From Allobosea sp. BK604 (GTDB taxonomy: Bacteria > Pseudomonadota > Alphaproteobacteria > Rhizobiales > Beijerinckiaceae): 64,000 nt of DNA. The stretch covers positions 726,768-790,767 of the forward strand of contig NZ_SLZF01000003.1 in assembly GCF_004341515.1 (NCBI RefSeq). The letters run 5' to 3'. The position numbers were made by a program, and so were the translations under genes. Positions 8,217 to 16,385 of the stretch are shown here, piece by piece. Under the pieces are notes generated by a model that made no database searches, had not been told where the DNA came from, and worked only from the letters and a program-made list of their open reading frames with translations. Every line of letters starts with the position of its first letter. Position 1 is the first letter of the stretch.

Positions 8217-9030
8217 TCTCGCCCCCATTGCTTCCGGCCATGGCCTGCGCTTCGTCGCCGGCGGCCGCACACTCGTCGCCGGTGCCTCGCTCGCGCTGAG
8301 GCCGGGCTCGACCACGATCCTGATCGGCCCCAATGGCGCCGGCAAATCGACCTTGCTCAAGCTGATGACCGGCGAGTTGAAGCCGGCCGGCGGTGAGATC
8401 CTGCTCGATGGCGCGGCCCTGCACACGATCCCGGCATGGCGGCTCGCCTGCCAGCGGGCGGTGATGGCGCAGCATGCCAAGCTCGCCTTTCCCTTCACCG
8501 TCTATGAGGTGGTGCGGCTCGGCGTCGACGGTGTCGGCCGCGCGCTCCCGCGCCAGCGCCGCGAAACCCTGGTCGGCGAATGCCTCGCGGCCGCGGGCGT
8601 GGTCGAACTCGTCGGCCGCAACTACCAGACCCTGTCCGGTGGCGAGCAGCAGCGCGTGCAATTCGCCCGCGTGCTCTGCCAATTGGAGGCTGGACGCAGC
8701 GTTGCCGAGAGCCAGGCGCTCTTCCTGGACGAGCCGATCGCCAGCCTCGACCTCTGCCACCAGCTCGCGCTGCTCGACATGGCCCGCGGCATCGCGGCGC
8801 GCGGCGTCGCGGTGCTGGTCGTGCTGCATGATATCAATCTTGCCCTGACCTATGCCGACCGGCTGGTCGTGATGGACCGCGGCGAGATCGTCGCCCAGGG
8901 CGAGCCTTCCGCGACGCTCGACGACGCGCTGCTGCGCAATGTCTTCAAGGTCGATCTCAGCCTCAGCCGTGCACCGGCCGCCGGCCTGCCCTTCCTGCTG
9001 CCGCAGCAGCACCGCCCCTCGGCCGCTTGA
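8209..9030 (+). CDS. hmuV: Heme ABC transporter ATP-binding protein HmuV
   Basis: 273 residues with complete ABC ATPase motifs: Walker A GPNGAGKST, signature LSGGEQQR, Walker B ALFLDEPIASLD, and the H-loop in VVLHDINLAL. A short segment between the signature and Walker B (LCQLEAGRSVAESQ) is typical of HmuV proteins. It drives heme import with HmuU. The start overlaps the hmuU stop by 8 bases. The C-terminus ends in a Pro/Gln-rich tail after the ATPase core. Confidence 0.94.
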   Translation: MADLAPIASGHGLRFVAGGRTLVAGASLALRPGSTTILIGPNGAGKSTLLKLMTGELKPAGGEILLDGAALHTIPAWRLACQRAVMAQHAKLAFPFTVYEVVRLGVDGVGRALPRQRRETLVGECLAAAGVVELVGRNYQTLSGGEQQRVQFARVLCQLEAGRSVAESQALFLDEPIASLDLCHQLALLDMARGIAARGVAVLVVLHDINLALTYADRLVVMDRGEIVAQGEPSATLDDALLRNVFKVDLSLSRAPAAGLPFLLPQQHRPSAA

Positions 9031-9084
9031 TCGCCCAGCCCCATCTTTTTAGGCTTGAACGATCGAGCTTGGGGAGATGGGTTC

Positions 9085-10158
9085 ATGGCCGAGCCGCGAC
9101 GGCTGTCCTATGGCAGATATCTCAAGGTCGACGCGCTGCTCGCCTGCCAGCAGCCGGAAAGCACCAAGGCGGGCACGCCAGCCCATGACGAGATGCTCTT
9201 CATCATCGTCCACCAGGCCTACGAGCTCTGGTTCAAGCAGATCCTGCACGAGCTCGATCGGATCCAGTCCGATTTCGCCGCGACGCCGGTCGCCGACGAG
9301 CATCTCGGCCGCATCGTCGCCGGCCTTGCCCGCATTCACGAGATCCTGAAGCTGCTCATTGGCCAGCTCGACGTGCTGGAGACGATGACGCCGGCCGGCT
9401 TCCTCGAATTCCGCGACCTGCTGACACCGGCCTCCGGCTTCCAGTCGGTGCAGTTCCGGCTGATCGAGAGCAGGCTCGGCCTCGGCGATTCCAGGCGCAT
9501 CACCATCGACGACCAGAGCATGCGCGAGCGGCTGGCGCCGGAGGACCGGGCGAAGCTCGATGCCGACCGCAAGCCGTCGCTGCTTGTCCAGCTCGATGCC
9601 TGGCTGGCGCGCACGCCCTTCGTCGCGCTCGGAGACTATAATTTTCGCGAAAGCTACCGCGCCGCCGTGATCGCCGCGTTGACGCGCGATGCCACGAGCG
9701 TCGGCTCCGATCCCTCCCTGCCCGAGGCGCAGCGACAGGCCGATGCGGCCGCGATCTGCAAGGCGCTCGCCCAGTTCCGCGCCCTGTTCGAGCCGGAAGC
9801 CAGCGACACGACCTGGCGCATGTCCGCCCCGGCGATCGAGGCTGCGCTCTTCATCGCGCTCTATCGCGACATGCCGGTGCTGCAGCTGCCCTTCCGCCTG
9901 CTGCAGAGCCTGATGGACATTGACGAGAGCCTGACGCTCTGGCGCCTGCGCCATGCGCTGATGGTCGAGCGCATGATCGGTGTCAGGCCCGGCACCGGCG
10001 GCTCCTCCGGCTCCGGCTATCTGCGCGCCACGGCGGAGCGGCATCGCATCTTCTTCGATCTCTTCCAGCTCTCGACCTATCTGCTCGCCGCCCGTGACCT
10101 GCCGCCCTTGCCCGAGAGCCTGCGCAAGCGCATGGGCTTCAGCTACGGAGAGGCGTGA
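9085..10158 (+). CDS. kynA: Tryptophan 2,3-dioxygenase
   Basis: About 357 residues of the heme-dependent TDO family, which opens the indole ring of L-tryptophan to N-formylkynurenine. The active-site segment HDEMLFIIVHQAYELWFK (34-51) contains the catalytic His43. Near residue 290, HALMVERMIGVRPGTGGSSG supplies the axial heme His and the substrate-binding GTGGSSG loop. The ATG at 9085 follows GGGGAGA. It starts 54 bases after hmuV and overlaps the next gene by TGATG. Placing a heme enzyme directly downstream of heme uptake may be functional or coincidental. Confidence 0.9.
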   Translation: MAEPRRLSYGRYLKVDALLACQQPESTKAGTPAHDEMLFIIVHQAYELWFKQILHELDRIQSDFAATPVADEHLGRIVAGLARIHEILKLLIGQLDVLETMTPAGFLEFRDLLTPASGFQSVQFRLIESRLGLGDSRRITIDDQSMRERLAPEDRAKLDADRKPSLLVQLDAWLARTPFVALGDYNFRESYRAAVIAALTRDATSVGSDPSLPEAQRQADAAAICKALAQFRALFEPEASDTTWRMSAPAIEAALFIALYRDMPVLQLPFRLLQSLMDIDESLTLWRLRHALMVERMIGVRPGTGGSSGSGYLRATAERHRIFFDLFQLSTYLLAARDLPPLPESLRKRMGFSYGEA

Positions 10159-11342
10159 TGACCGGCGCCGGCGATTGGACCAGCCATTTCCAGCGCTTCC
10201 GCAAGGCGGCGCCGGAGCGCATCAACCTCGCCGCCCATAGCCATCACGACTGGCCGGATGTCAGCTTCGCCGCGCAGGAAGCCGCCTGGGCCGATGCCGC
10301 GCGGCTCGCCGGCAACAAATGGGATATCGTCTTCGGCGAGATCATCCCGGCGGTCCAGGCCGGCATCGCCCGCCATCTCAACCTGCCCGATCCCTCGACC
10401 ATCGCCTTTGCGCCGAACACCCATGATTTCCTGCGCCGCCTGCTCTCCTGCCTGCCGACGGAGCACCCGCCGCGCGTGCTCACCACCGGCGCCGAATTCC
10501 ACACTGCCCGGCGCCAGTTCGCCCGCCTCGCCGAGGACGGGCTGATCCTGCTCGACGAGATCGCGCCCGAGCCCTTCGCCACCTTGTCGCAGCGCCTGCT
10601 CGCCGCCGTCGCGACCGGCGGGCATGATCTGATCTATGTCAGCCAGGTCCTGTTCAATTCGGGCGCGACCCTCAGTGATCTGTCGGCCCTCGCCCATGCC
10701 GTGCCCTCGCCGCAGACCTTGCTCGCGATCGACGGCTACCATGGCTATCTCGCCCTGCCGACCGACCTCTCGGCCATTGCCGAGCGTGCCTTCTATATTG
10801 CCGGCGGCTATAAATACGCGATGGCCGGCGAAGGCTGCTGCTTCATGCATTGCCCGCCAGGCTACGGCCGGCGCCCGCGCGATACCGGCTGGTTCGCCGC
10901 CTTCGGAGCGCTGACCGCCCCGCCCGGCAGCAGCGTCGGCTATTCCGGCGATGGCGGCCGCTTCCTCGGCGCGACCTTCGATCCGACCGGGCTCTACCGG
11001 ATGCGCGCCGTGCTCTACTGGCTCGCCAAGCAACGGCTCGACGCGACCATCATCCATGGCCATGCCATCGCGCTGATGCGGGGATTCCTGAGCGGGCTCG
11101 ACGGGCTCGGCCTCGCCGATCTCGGCCGTGCCAACGTGATCACGCCGCTGCACGATGGCACCGCTCACGGCAACTTCCTCGCCTTCCGCACGCGGCATGC
11201 CGGCACTCTGGAGGCCGCACTCGCGAAGCTCGGCATCGCCACCGACCATCGCGGCGACGTGCTGCGCTTCGGCTTCGGCCTGGCGCTCGCCGAGGCGGAT
11301 ATCGCGGAGGCGCTGGACAGGATGCAGGGCCTGCAGGGCTGA
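10158..11342 (+). CDS. Kynureninase-like PLP-dependent enzyme (class V aminotransferase fold)
   Basis: 394 residues of fold-type I PLP enzyme. The Schiff-base lysine lies in GGYKYAMAGEG (Lys219) and the cofactor-binding Asp in LLAIDGYHGY (Asp192). Coupling to tryptophan dioxygenase (TGATG overlap, ATG at 10158) points to cleavage of kynurenine to anthranilate and alanine. No kynurenine formamidase gene lies next to it, and the protein is somewhat shorter and more divergent than typical KynU. Another class V lyase or aminotransferase activity is therefore possible. Confidence 0.72.
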   Translation: MTGAGDWTSHFQRFRKAAPERINLAAHSHHDWPDVSFAAQEAAWADAARLAGNKWDIVFGEIIPAVQAGIARHLNLPDPSTIAFAPNTHDFLRRLLSCLPTEHPPRVLTTGAEFHTARRQFARLAEDGLILLDEIAPEPFATLSQRLLAAVATGGHDLIYVSQVLFNSGATLSDLSALAHAVPSPQTLLAIDGYHGYLALPTDLSAIAERAFYIAGGYKYAMAGEGCCFMHCPPGYGRRPRDTGWFAAFGALTAPPGSSVGYSGDGGRFLGATFDPTGLYRMRAVLYWLAKQRLDATIIHGHAIALMRGFLSGLDGLGLADLGRANVITPLHDGTAHGNFLAFRTRHAGTLEAALAKLGIATDHRGDVLRFGFGLALAEADIAEALDRMQGLQG

Positions 11343-11356
11343 GCGCAGGATTCACC

Positions 11357-11377
11357 GGCGATTCAGGATGAATCGCC
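11357..11377. repeat. Perfect 9-3-9 inverted repeat
   Basis: GGCGATTCA-GGA-TGAATCGCC lies 15 bases after the kynureninase-like stop and about 75 bases before the L,D-transpeptidase gene. The sequence around it repeats ATTCAC three times. There is no T-run, so it is either a weak RNA hairpin or an operator for the downstream gene. Confidence 0.5.
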
Positions 11378-11453
11378 ACTTCACCATATTGCTCAACCCG
11401 TGATTCACGCGGCCGGCGCGACATCTCCCGCCAGAATTTCGTGGGAGGTCACC

Positions 11454-11981
11454 ATGACCAAGCGCCTCAGTCCAGTCGAGTTCCTGCTTGTCGCCTCGCT
11501 CTCGTTGCTGGCGCTGGCATTCTCCACGCGGCATTCCCTTGCGCGCGAGCTGGTGCAATTCCAGGACCGCTATTATCCCGGCACGATCGTGATCCGGACC
11601 AGCCAGCGCAGCCTCTATTTCGTGACGGCACCGGGCGAGGCGATCCGCTACCAGATCGCGGTCGGCAAGGCCGGCCGGCAATGGCGCGGCGTCAAATATG
11701 TCGAGGAGCTCGCGGTCGAGCCGGCCTGGAGCCCGCCGGCCGAGGTCAAGCGCGCCCAGCCCTACCTGCCGGACGTCATTCCGAGCGGCTCGCCCCGCAA
11801 CCCGATGGGGGCGCGCGTCATCGGCCTGGGACCGGGCGGCGAATATGCCATCCACGGCACCAACATGCCGAACTCGGTCGGCACCGCCGCCTCCTTCGGC
11901 TGCTTCCGCATGCATAATCCGGACGTGATCGACCTCTACGCCCGCGTCCGCATGGGCACCCCGGTCGTCGTGCTACCCTGA
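11454..11981 (+). CDS. L,D-transpeptidase (YkuD family)
   Basis: 175 residues. A single N-terminal hydrophobic segment (about 8-24) acts as signal or anchor, and a YkuD catalytic domain follows. The active site is complete: HGTNMPNSVG (His134) and SFGCFRMHN (Cys150, Arg152). Such enzymes make 3-3 peptidoglycan cross-links or attach proteins to peptidoglycan in the periplasm. The ATG at 11454 follows GGGAGG. Rhizobial genomes hold many paralogs, so the exact role cannot be assigned. Confidence 0.9.
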   Translation: MTKRLSPVEFLLVASLSLLALAFSTRHSLARELVQFQDRYYPGTIVIRTSQRSLYFVTAPGEAIRYQIAVGKAGRQWRGVKYVEELAVEPAWSPPAEVKRAQPYLPDVIPSGSPRNPMGARVIGLGPGGEYAIHGTNMPNSVGTAASFGCFRMHNPDVIDLYARVRMGTPVVVLP

Positions 11982-11986
11982 GCCAG

Positions 11987-12033
11987 CGCATCGGCCCGAA
12001 AACTGGATTGCGGATTTCGGAAAAGCCGATGCG
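11987..12033. repeat. Dispersed palindromic intergenic element
   Basis: CGCATCGGC (11987-11995) is exactly complemented by GCCGATGCG (12025-12033), with CCGAAAA and TTTCGG forming a further inner pairing. This is the style of short repeat found many times in rhizobial intergenic regions. It lies between convergent genes and may end transcription from either side. Confidence 0.55.
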
Positions 12034-12054
12034 AAAACCTCGCTCGAAACTGCC

Positions 12055-13002
12055 TTAGAGCACGACCGGCGAGAGCAGCGGTTTGCCGGCGAAGAACGCC
12101 TTGAGATTGGCGATCATCAGGTCTTGCTGCGCATGCTGGGCCGTCTCGGCATTGGCCGCGATATGCGGCGTCAGCACGACATTCTCCAGTGCCTTGAGCC
12201 GATCCGGCACGTTCGGCTCGTGCTCGTAGACATCGAGCGCCGCGCCCGCGATCACCTTGTTTTCCAGCGCCTCGCAGAGAGCCGCCTCGTCGATGGCGAT
12301 GCCTCGCGAGATGTTGACGAGATAGCCCTGCGGCCCGAGCGCCCGCATCACCTCGGCATTGACGGCATGGCGGTTCTCGACGCTCGCGCGCACCGCGACG
12401 ATCAACGCATCCGACCAGCGCGCCAGCTCGAGCAGGCTGTCATGGTAGAGATAAGGCACGTCCGAGCGCGGATTGCGGTTGTGATAGCCGATCTGCATCT
12501 CGAACGCCGCCGCGCGCGTCGCGATGCGCTGGCCGATCGCGCCCAGCCCGTAGATGCCGAGCTTGCGGCCGGCCAGTCCCGGCACGAAAGCCATCCGCTG
12601 GACGGCGTTGCCCTGCCAGTGGCCGCCCCGCACGAAACGCTCGCCGGCGCCGATCTGGCGCGCGCTGGCGAGCAGGAGCCCCATCGCGAACTCCGCCACG
12701 CTCGCGGCATTCGCATCGGCGGCATTGGAGAGTGCGATGCCGCGCGCCTTGGCCCGGGCCCGATCGACGCCCTCGAAGCCCGTGCCGTAGCAGCAGATCA
12801 GACGCAGCTTCGGCAGAGCGTCGATCAGCGCCGCATCCGTCTTCTGTGTGCCCATGGTGATCAGCGCCTGCGCCTCCTCGGCGCCATCAGGCAAGGCATC
12901 GGGGGCGGAACGCGCCATCGGACCGAGCAAGCGGTAGCTTTCGCTCAGGCGCTCCACCAGCCGCTGCGGCAGGCGCGGGGCCATCAGGATCGTCGGCTTC
13001 AT
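12055..13002 (-). CDS. D-isomer-specific 2-hydroxyacid dehydrogenase
   Basis: 315 residues of the NAD(P)-dependent 2-hydroxyacid dehydrogenase family. The Rossmann motif is KLGIYGLGAIGQRIA. The catalytic Arg is in NISRGIAIDE, Glu in YEHEPNVP and His in TPHIAANAE. It reduces a glyoxylate- or hydroxypyruvate-like 2-keto acid. Specificity cannot be read from the sequence. Translation is taken from the ATG at 13002 (MKPTILMAPRLP); the frame extends upstream without similarity. It stands alone, convergent with the L,D-transpeptidase gene. Confidence 0.88.
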   Translation of the reverse strand: MKPTILMAPRLPQRLVERLSESYRLLGPMARSAPDALPDGAEEAQALITMGTQKTDAALIDALPKLRLICCYGTGFEGVDRARAKARGIALSNAADANAASVAEFAMGLLLASARQIGAGERFVRGGHWQGNAVQRMAFVPGLAGRKLGIYGLGAIGQRIATRAAAFEMQIGYHNRNPRSDVPYLYHDSLLELARWSDALIVAVRASVENRHAVNAEVMRALGPQGYLVNISRGIAIDEAALCEALENKVIAGAALDVYEHEPNVPDRLKALENVVLTPHIAANAETAQHAQQDLMIANLKAFFAGKPLLSPVVL

Positions 13003-13244
13003 ACTCGGGGAAACTCCGGTTGGGGCATGCTGCATCGCAGCATCTTGCCGCGCCCGGCTCAACCCGTCCTGCACGCGGGCCGCCATCGCACAAATGCAAT
13101 GCAACCTAGCTCTTTAGACCTATCAAAAAGGGCGAATCCATCGGCCTTCGCCCCTCGCCTGCGGCAAAAAAGCGCGTTAACGTTTCGGGGTGCGAATACC
13201 ACTCACGCCCGGCATCCATAAGCCGGACCCAACAGGGGCTATCG

Positions 13245-13562
13245 ATGGATCATCTCGCCGACATCAAGAAATTCGCCAAGAAGCCCGTCAATGAAGCTGC
13301 TGCCGCCGGCATGACCAAGGCCTACGCGCTCGTCATGGGCAAGCCCGACACCCGCTATGTCGCCTGCTCGGATTCCGCCGAACTGGAGCGTGTCCGCGAG
13401 AATTTCCTGAAGAAGAAGCTCGGCCTGAAGAGCGCCGATCTCGATGCCACCATCAAGGCGACCTGCGATCACATGAAGGCCGACAACACCAAGTCCCGCC
13501 TGACCTTCTACTACCTGCTCGCCGAACATTACGGCAAACTTGATCTCTTCGTGAAGAAGTGA
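13245..13562 (+). CDS. DUF2853 family protein
   Basis: A 105-residue small protein recognisable as DUF2853 by its Lys-rich N-terminus (MDHLADIKKFAKKPVNEAA), the middle GKPDTRYVACSDSAELERVR and the end KSRLTFYYLLAEHYGKLDLF. It is predicted to be helical and cytoplasmic, with no membrane segment. The family is widespread in Alphaproteobacteria and has no known function. The gene stands alone. Confidence 0.85.
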   Translation: MDHLADIKKFAKKPVNEAAAAGMTKAYALVMGKPDTRYVACSDSAELERVRENFLKKKLGLKSADLDATIKATCDHMKADNTKSRLTFYYLLAEHYGKLDLFVKK

Positions 13563-13606
13563 CGCGCCCGGCGCGTGATGCCCGGACCTGACCCCGGCAT
13601 CGCTTC

Positions 13607-13669
13607 ACCGCGCCCAGGAAACCGTGCCCAAGAAACCGCGCCCAAGGAAAGAAACTGCGCCCAAGAAAT
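13607..13669 (+). repeat. Degenerate tandem repeat, unit about 15 bases
   Basis: Four imperfect copies of a unit like CGCGCCCAAGAAAC follow each other (CGCGCCCAGGAAAC, CGTGCCCAAGAAAC, CGCGCCCAAGGAAAGAAAC, TGCGCCCAAGAAATGG). They lie between DUF2853 and the convergent cyclopropane synthase gene. No gene uses this stretch. Confidence 0.6.
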
Positions 13670-13713
13670 GGTCGGCTCCAAGCCGGCCATGACGGCGCAA
13701 ATCCCTCCCCGGT

Positions 13714-15015
13714 TCAGCGATACAGATCCGCCCGCGTGAGCGGCAGGCCGGACGGGCCCTTGCGCCGCTTCGAGACCAGGGTCTGGTTGATCAGCGCGCC
13801 GCCGCGCTCGAAGGCGAGCGAGCAGCCCGCCAGGTAGAGCAGCCACATCCGCGTCCGTTCCGGGCCGACCTCGGCCTCGGCCTCGGCCTTGTGCGCGTTC
13901 AGCCGTTCCCACCACAGCCGCGTCGTGCGCTGGTAATGCTCGCGCCAGCCTTCGACGTCATGCACCTCGAAGCCGTGGCGCTCGAGATTGGTGATCGACA
14001 TGCCGAGATGGTCGAGCTCGCCGCCCGGGAAGATATAGCGCACCAGGGCCCGGTATTCGGCCGGCATCTTGTTGAAGGCGCGCTCCGTCTTCTTGGCGCG
14101 GCGCGAGATCGAATGATGGAGATAGAGCCCGCGCGGCTTGAGCAGCCGGTTCACCGCCTGGAAATAGGCCGGATGATTGCGGATGCCGACATGCTCGAAC
14201 ATGCCGATCGAGGAGATCTTGTCGAAGACCCCCTCCATCTGGGTGAAGTCCTTCAGGTGCAGCGTGACCTTGTCGGTGAGGCCAAGCCGCTCGACCTTCT
14301 CCTGCGCCAGCTTGAGCTGCTCCTCGGCCAGCGTCACGCCATGAGCCTCGACGCCGTAATGCTGCGCGGCATGGCAGATCAGCGCGCCCCAGCCACAGCC
14401 GATATCAAGCAGCTTGTCGCCTGGCTTCAGCCTGAGCTTGCGGCAGATCATATCGAGCTTGTCGCGCTGCGCCCGCTCGAGATCGCCATGGTCCTCGGTG
14501 AAGTAGGCGCAGGTGTAGACCATCTCCTCATCGAGGAAGAGCCGGTAGAACGCGTTCGAGACATCGTAGTGATAGGCGATATTGGCCTTGTTCGTGGCCG
14601 GCGCCCCGTCGCGGGTGATTTCGTCACCCTTGACGTGCTGCACGCTGCTCGGCGCCGCGCCCGGCGCGAAGATGAAGCGCCTGACCACCTCGATCACCGC
14701 AGCTTTCGGGATGCCGCGCGCCAGGCGTCCGAGCTTGCCATCCGGTCGCGCCGCGGCGAGATCGAAGATCGAGCCGTTCGCGATCGCGATCCGGTCGGTG
14801 ACGTAGAGGTTGAGCAGGGTGTCGAGCTTCGGCTTGCGCATCAGCGCCGCGACCGCGCCGGAATCGCGGACCGCAATGGCGAGTCCGTCAGCGGGCCAAT
14901 CCGCCGGCACGCGGCTGCCGTCCCAGAGCTGGAAGCCGAGCTTGAGGCCGAGCTTGTCATGCGCTTCGGTCAGGAGCCGCCGCAACGCGGCGAGGCGTTT
15001 ATCGTCGCTGTCCAT
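13714..15015 (-). CDS. cfa: Cyclopropane-fatty-acyl-phospholipid synthase
   Basis: About 433 residues of the CFA/MycA methyltransferase family, which adds a methylene from S-adenosylmethionine to unsaturated membrane lipids. The SAM-binding motif is LLDIGCGWGALICHAAQHYG. Typical following blocks are GVTLAEEQLKLAQEKV and IGMFEHVGIRNHPAYF. The ATG at 15015 is preferred to a TTG five codons upstream. The C-terminus (GGALINQTLVSKRRKG) is usual for the soluble, membrane-associated enzyme. It is a single gene, convergent with DUF2853. Confidence 0.92.
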   Translation of the reverse strand: MDSDDKRLAALRRLLTEAHDKLGLKLGFQLWDGSRVPADWPADGLAIAVRDSGAVAALMRKPKLDTLLNLYVTDRIAIANGSIFDLAAARPDGKLGRLARGIPKAAVIEVVRRFIFAPGAAPSSVQHVKGDEITRDGAPATNKANIAYHYDVSNAFYRLFLDEEMVYTCAYFTEDHGDLERAQRDKLDMICRKLRLKPGDKLLDIGCGWGALICHAAQHYGVEAHGVTLAEEQLKLAQEKVERLGLTDKVTLHLKDFTQMEGVFDKISSIGMFEHVGIRNHPAYFQAVNRLLKPRGLYLHHSISRRAKKTERAFNKMPAEYRALVRYIFPGGELDHLGMSITNLERHGFEVHDVEGWREHYQRTTRLWWERLNAHKAEAEAEVGPERTRMWLLYLAGCSLAFERGGALINQTLVSKRRKGPSGLPLTRADLYR

Positions 15016-15081
15016 GCTGAGCCGGTCCAATCATTGTCGCGCTGTGTTTGGCGGCAGGATCGGCATTTTGCAACCGCGGCG

Positions 15082-15321
15082 CTAGAAATCGCTCGCGATC
15101 CCCTTCACTTCCCAGTCGTCATAGCGCACCGGCTCCAGCCCGCCGCGGCCGTTGATCTCCGTCTGGCGCTGGATCTCCTGCGCATGCGCGTCGATCGCGG
15201 CGCGGCGCGCCTCGGCCTCGGCGAGTGCGCGCTGGGCTGCGGGCGTCAGCACCTTCGCCGGTGCGGGAGTTTCGCCCTGCTGCGGCGCTGATTGTTGATG
15301 GTTGTCGATCTCATCAGGCAT
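15082..15321 (-). CDS. DUF1674 / SDHAF4-type succinate dehydrogenase assembly factor
   Basis: A 79-residue protein whose C-terminus [14 protein letters not shown] matches the DUF1674 signature. Eukaryotic members (SDHAF4/Sdh8) help flavinate and assemble the SdhA subunit, and small alphaproteobacterial members are the presumed ancestors. The N-terminal half is Ala/Gln-rich and probably disordered. The ATG at 15321 has an AGAGG ribosome-binding site. It is divergent from htpX. Confidence 0.85.
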   Translation of the reverse strand: MPDEIDNHQQSAPQQGETPAPAKVLTPAAQRALAEAEARRAAIDAHAQEIQRQTEINGRGGLEPVRYDDWEVKGIASDF

Positions 15322-15433
15322 TGGCCTCTACATCCCTTGGGGATCGGCTCGGTCTTCACCACATAAGGCCGAAATCCGCGTCTGGGGAGGGGTCACGCCC
15401 TGTACAGGCGCGCAACCGACAAGGGGAAGCTCG

Positions 15434-16384
15434 ATGAACTATGTGCGCACCGGCATCCTGATGGCCGGCCTCACCGCGCTCTTCGGCGCGGTTGGCTACC
15501 TGCTTGCCGGCACCGGCGGCATGCTGATCGCGCTCGGCATCGCGGTCGCGACCAATCTCTACAGCTATTGGAATTCCGACCGGCTGGCGCTCCAGGCCCA
15601 TAACGCCCACGAGGTCGACGAGCGCACTGCGCCCGAGCTCTACGGCATGGTCCGCGACCTCGCGCAGCGCGCCAACCTGCCGATGCCGCGCGTCTATATC
15701 ATCGACGAGGACCAGCCCAACGCCTTCGCCACGGGCCGCAACCCGCAGAACGCCGCCGTCGCAGCGACCACGGGCATCATGCGCACGCTGAGCTATGACG
15801 AGCTTGCCGGCGTGATGGCGCACGAGCTCGCCCATATCAAGAACCACGACACGCTGACCATGACGATCACCGCCACCATGGCCGGCGCGATCTCGACCAT
15901 CGCCAGCTTCGGCATGTTCTTCGGCGGGCACAGCAATGAGAACCGCCCGAATTTCATCGTCCAGATCCTGGTCGCGGTGCTGGCCCCGCTCGCCGCCACC
16001 ATCATCCAGATGGCGATCTCGCGCTCGCGCGAATACGAGGCCGACCGTCTCGGCGGCGAGATCTGCGGTAATCCGGTCGCGCTCGCCGATGCGCTCGCCA
16101 AGATCGCCAATGGCGTCGCCCATATTCCGAACGAGACGGCGGAGCATAAGCCTGCTACGGCGCATATGTTCATCATCAACCCGCTCACCGGCCAAGGCAT
16201 GGATTCACTGTTCTCGACGCACCCGGATACCGGCAACCGCATCGCCGCCCTGATGGAACAGGCGCGCGCCATGGGCGTCGGCCAGCGCGGCTTTGGCGGC
16301 AGCCAGGCCGGCGGCTTCACGGGCGGTGCGGCCCAGAATCCCTGGGACAATGGCGGCGGCCGCCAGCCCGGCCCCTGGGGCTGA
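15434..16384 (+). CDS. htpX: Membrane zinc metalloprotease HtpX
   Basis: 316 residues of the M48 family. N-terminal hydrophobic helices (about 8-45) precede the zinc motif [10 protein letters not shown] (His130, Glu131, His134), two more helices and the third-ligand block REYEADRLG. It degrades misfolded inner-membrane proteins together with FtsH. The Gly/Gln-rich C-terminus ([14 protein letters not shown]) is common in rhizobial HtpX. The ATG at 15434 follows GGGGAAG. It is 1 base from the next gene, which suggests one transcript. Confidence 0.94.
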   Translation: MNYVRTGILMAGLTALFGAVGYLLAGTGGMLIALGIAVATNLYSYWNSDRLALQAHNAHEVDERTAPELYGMVRDLAQRANLPMPRVYIIDEDQPNAFATGRNPQNAAVAATTGIMRTLSYDELAGVMAHELAHIKNHDTLTMTITATMAGAISTIASFGMFFGGHSNENRPNFIVQILVAVLAPLAATIIQMAISRSREYEADRLGGEICGNPVALADALAKIANGVAHIPNETAEHKPATAHMFIINPLTGQGMDSLFSTHPDTGNRIAALMEQARAMGVGQRGFGGSQAGGFTGGAAQNPWDNGGGRQPGPWG

Positions 16385-16385
16385 G

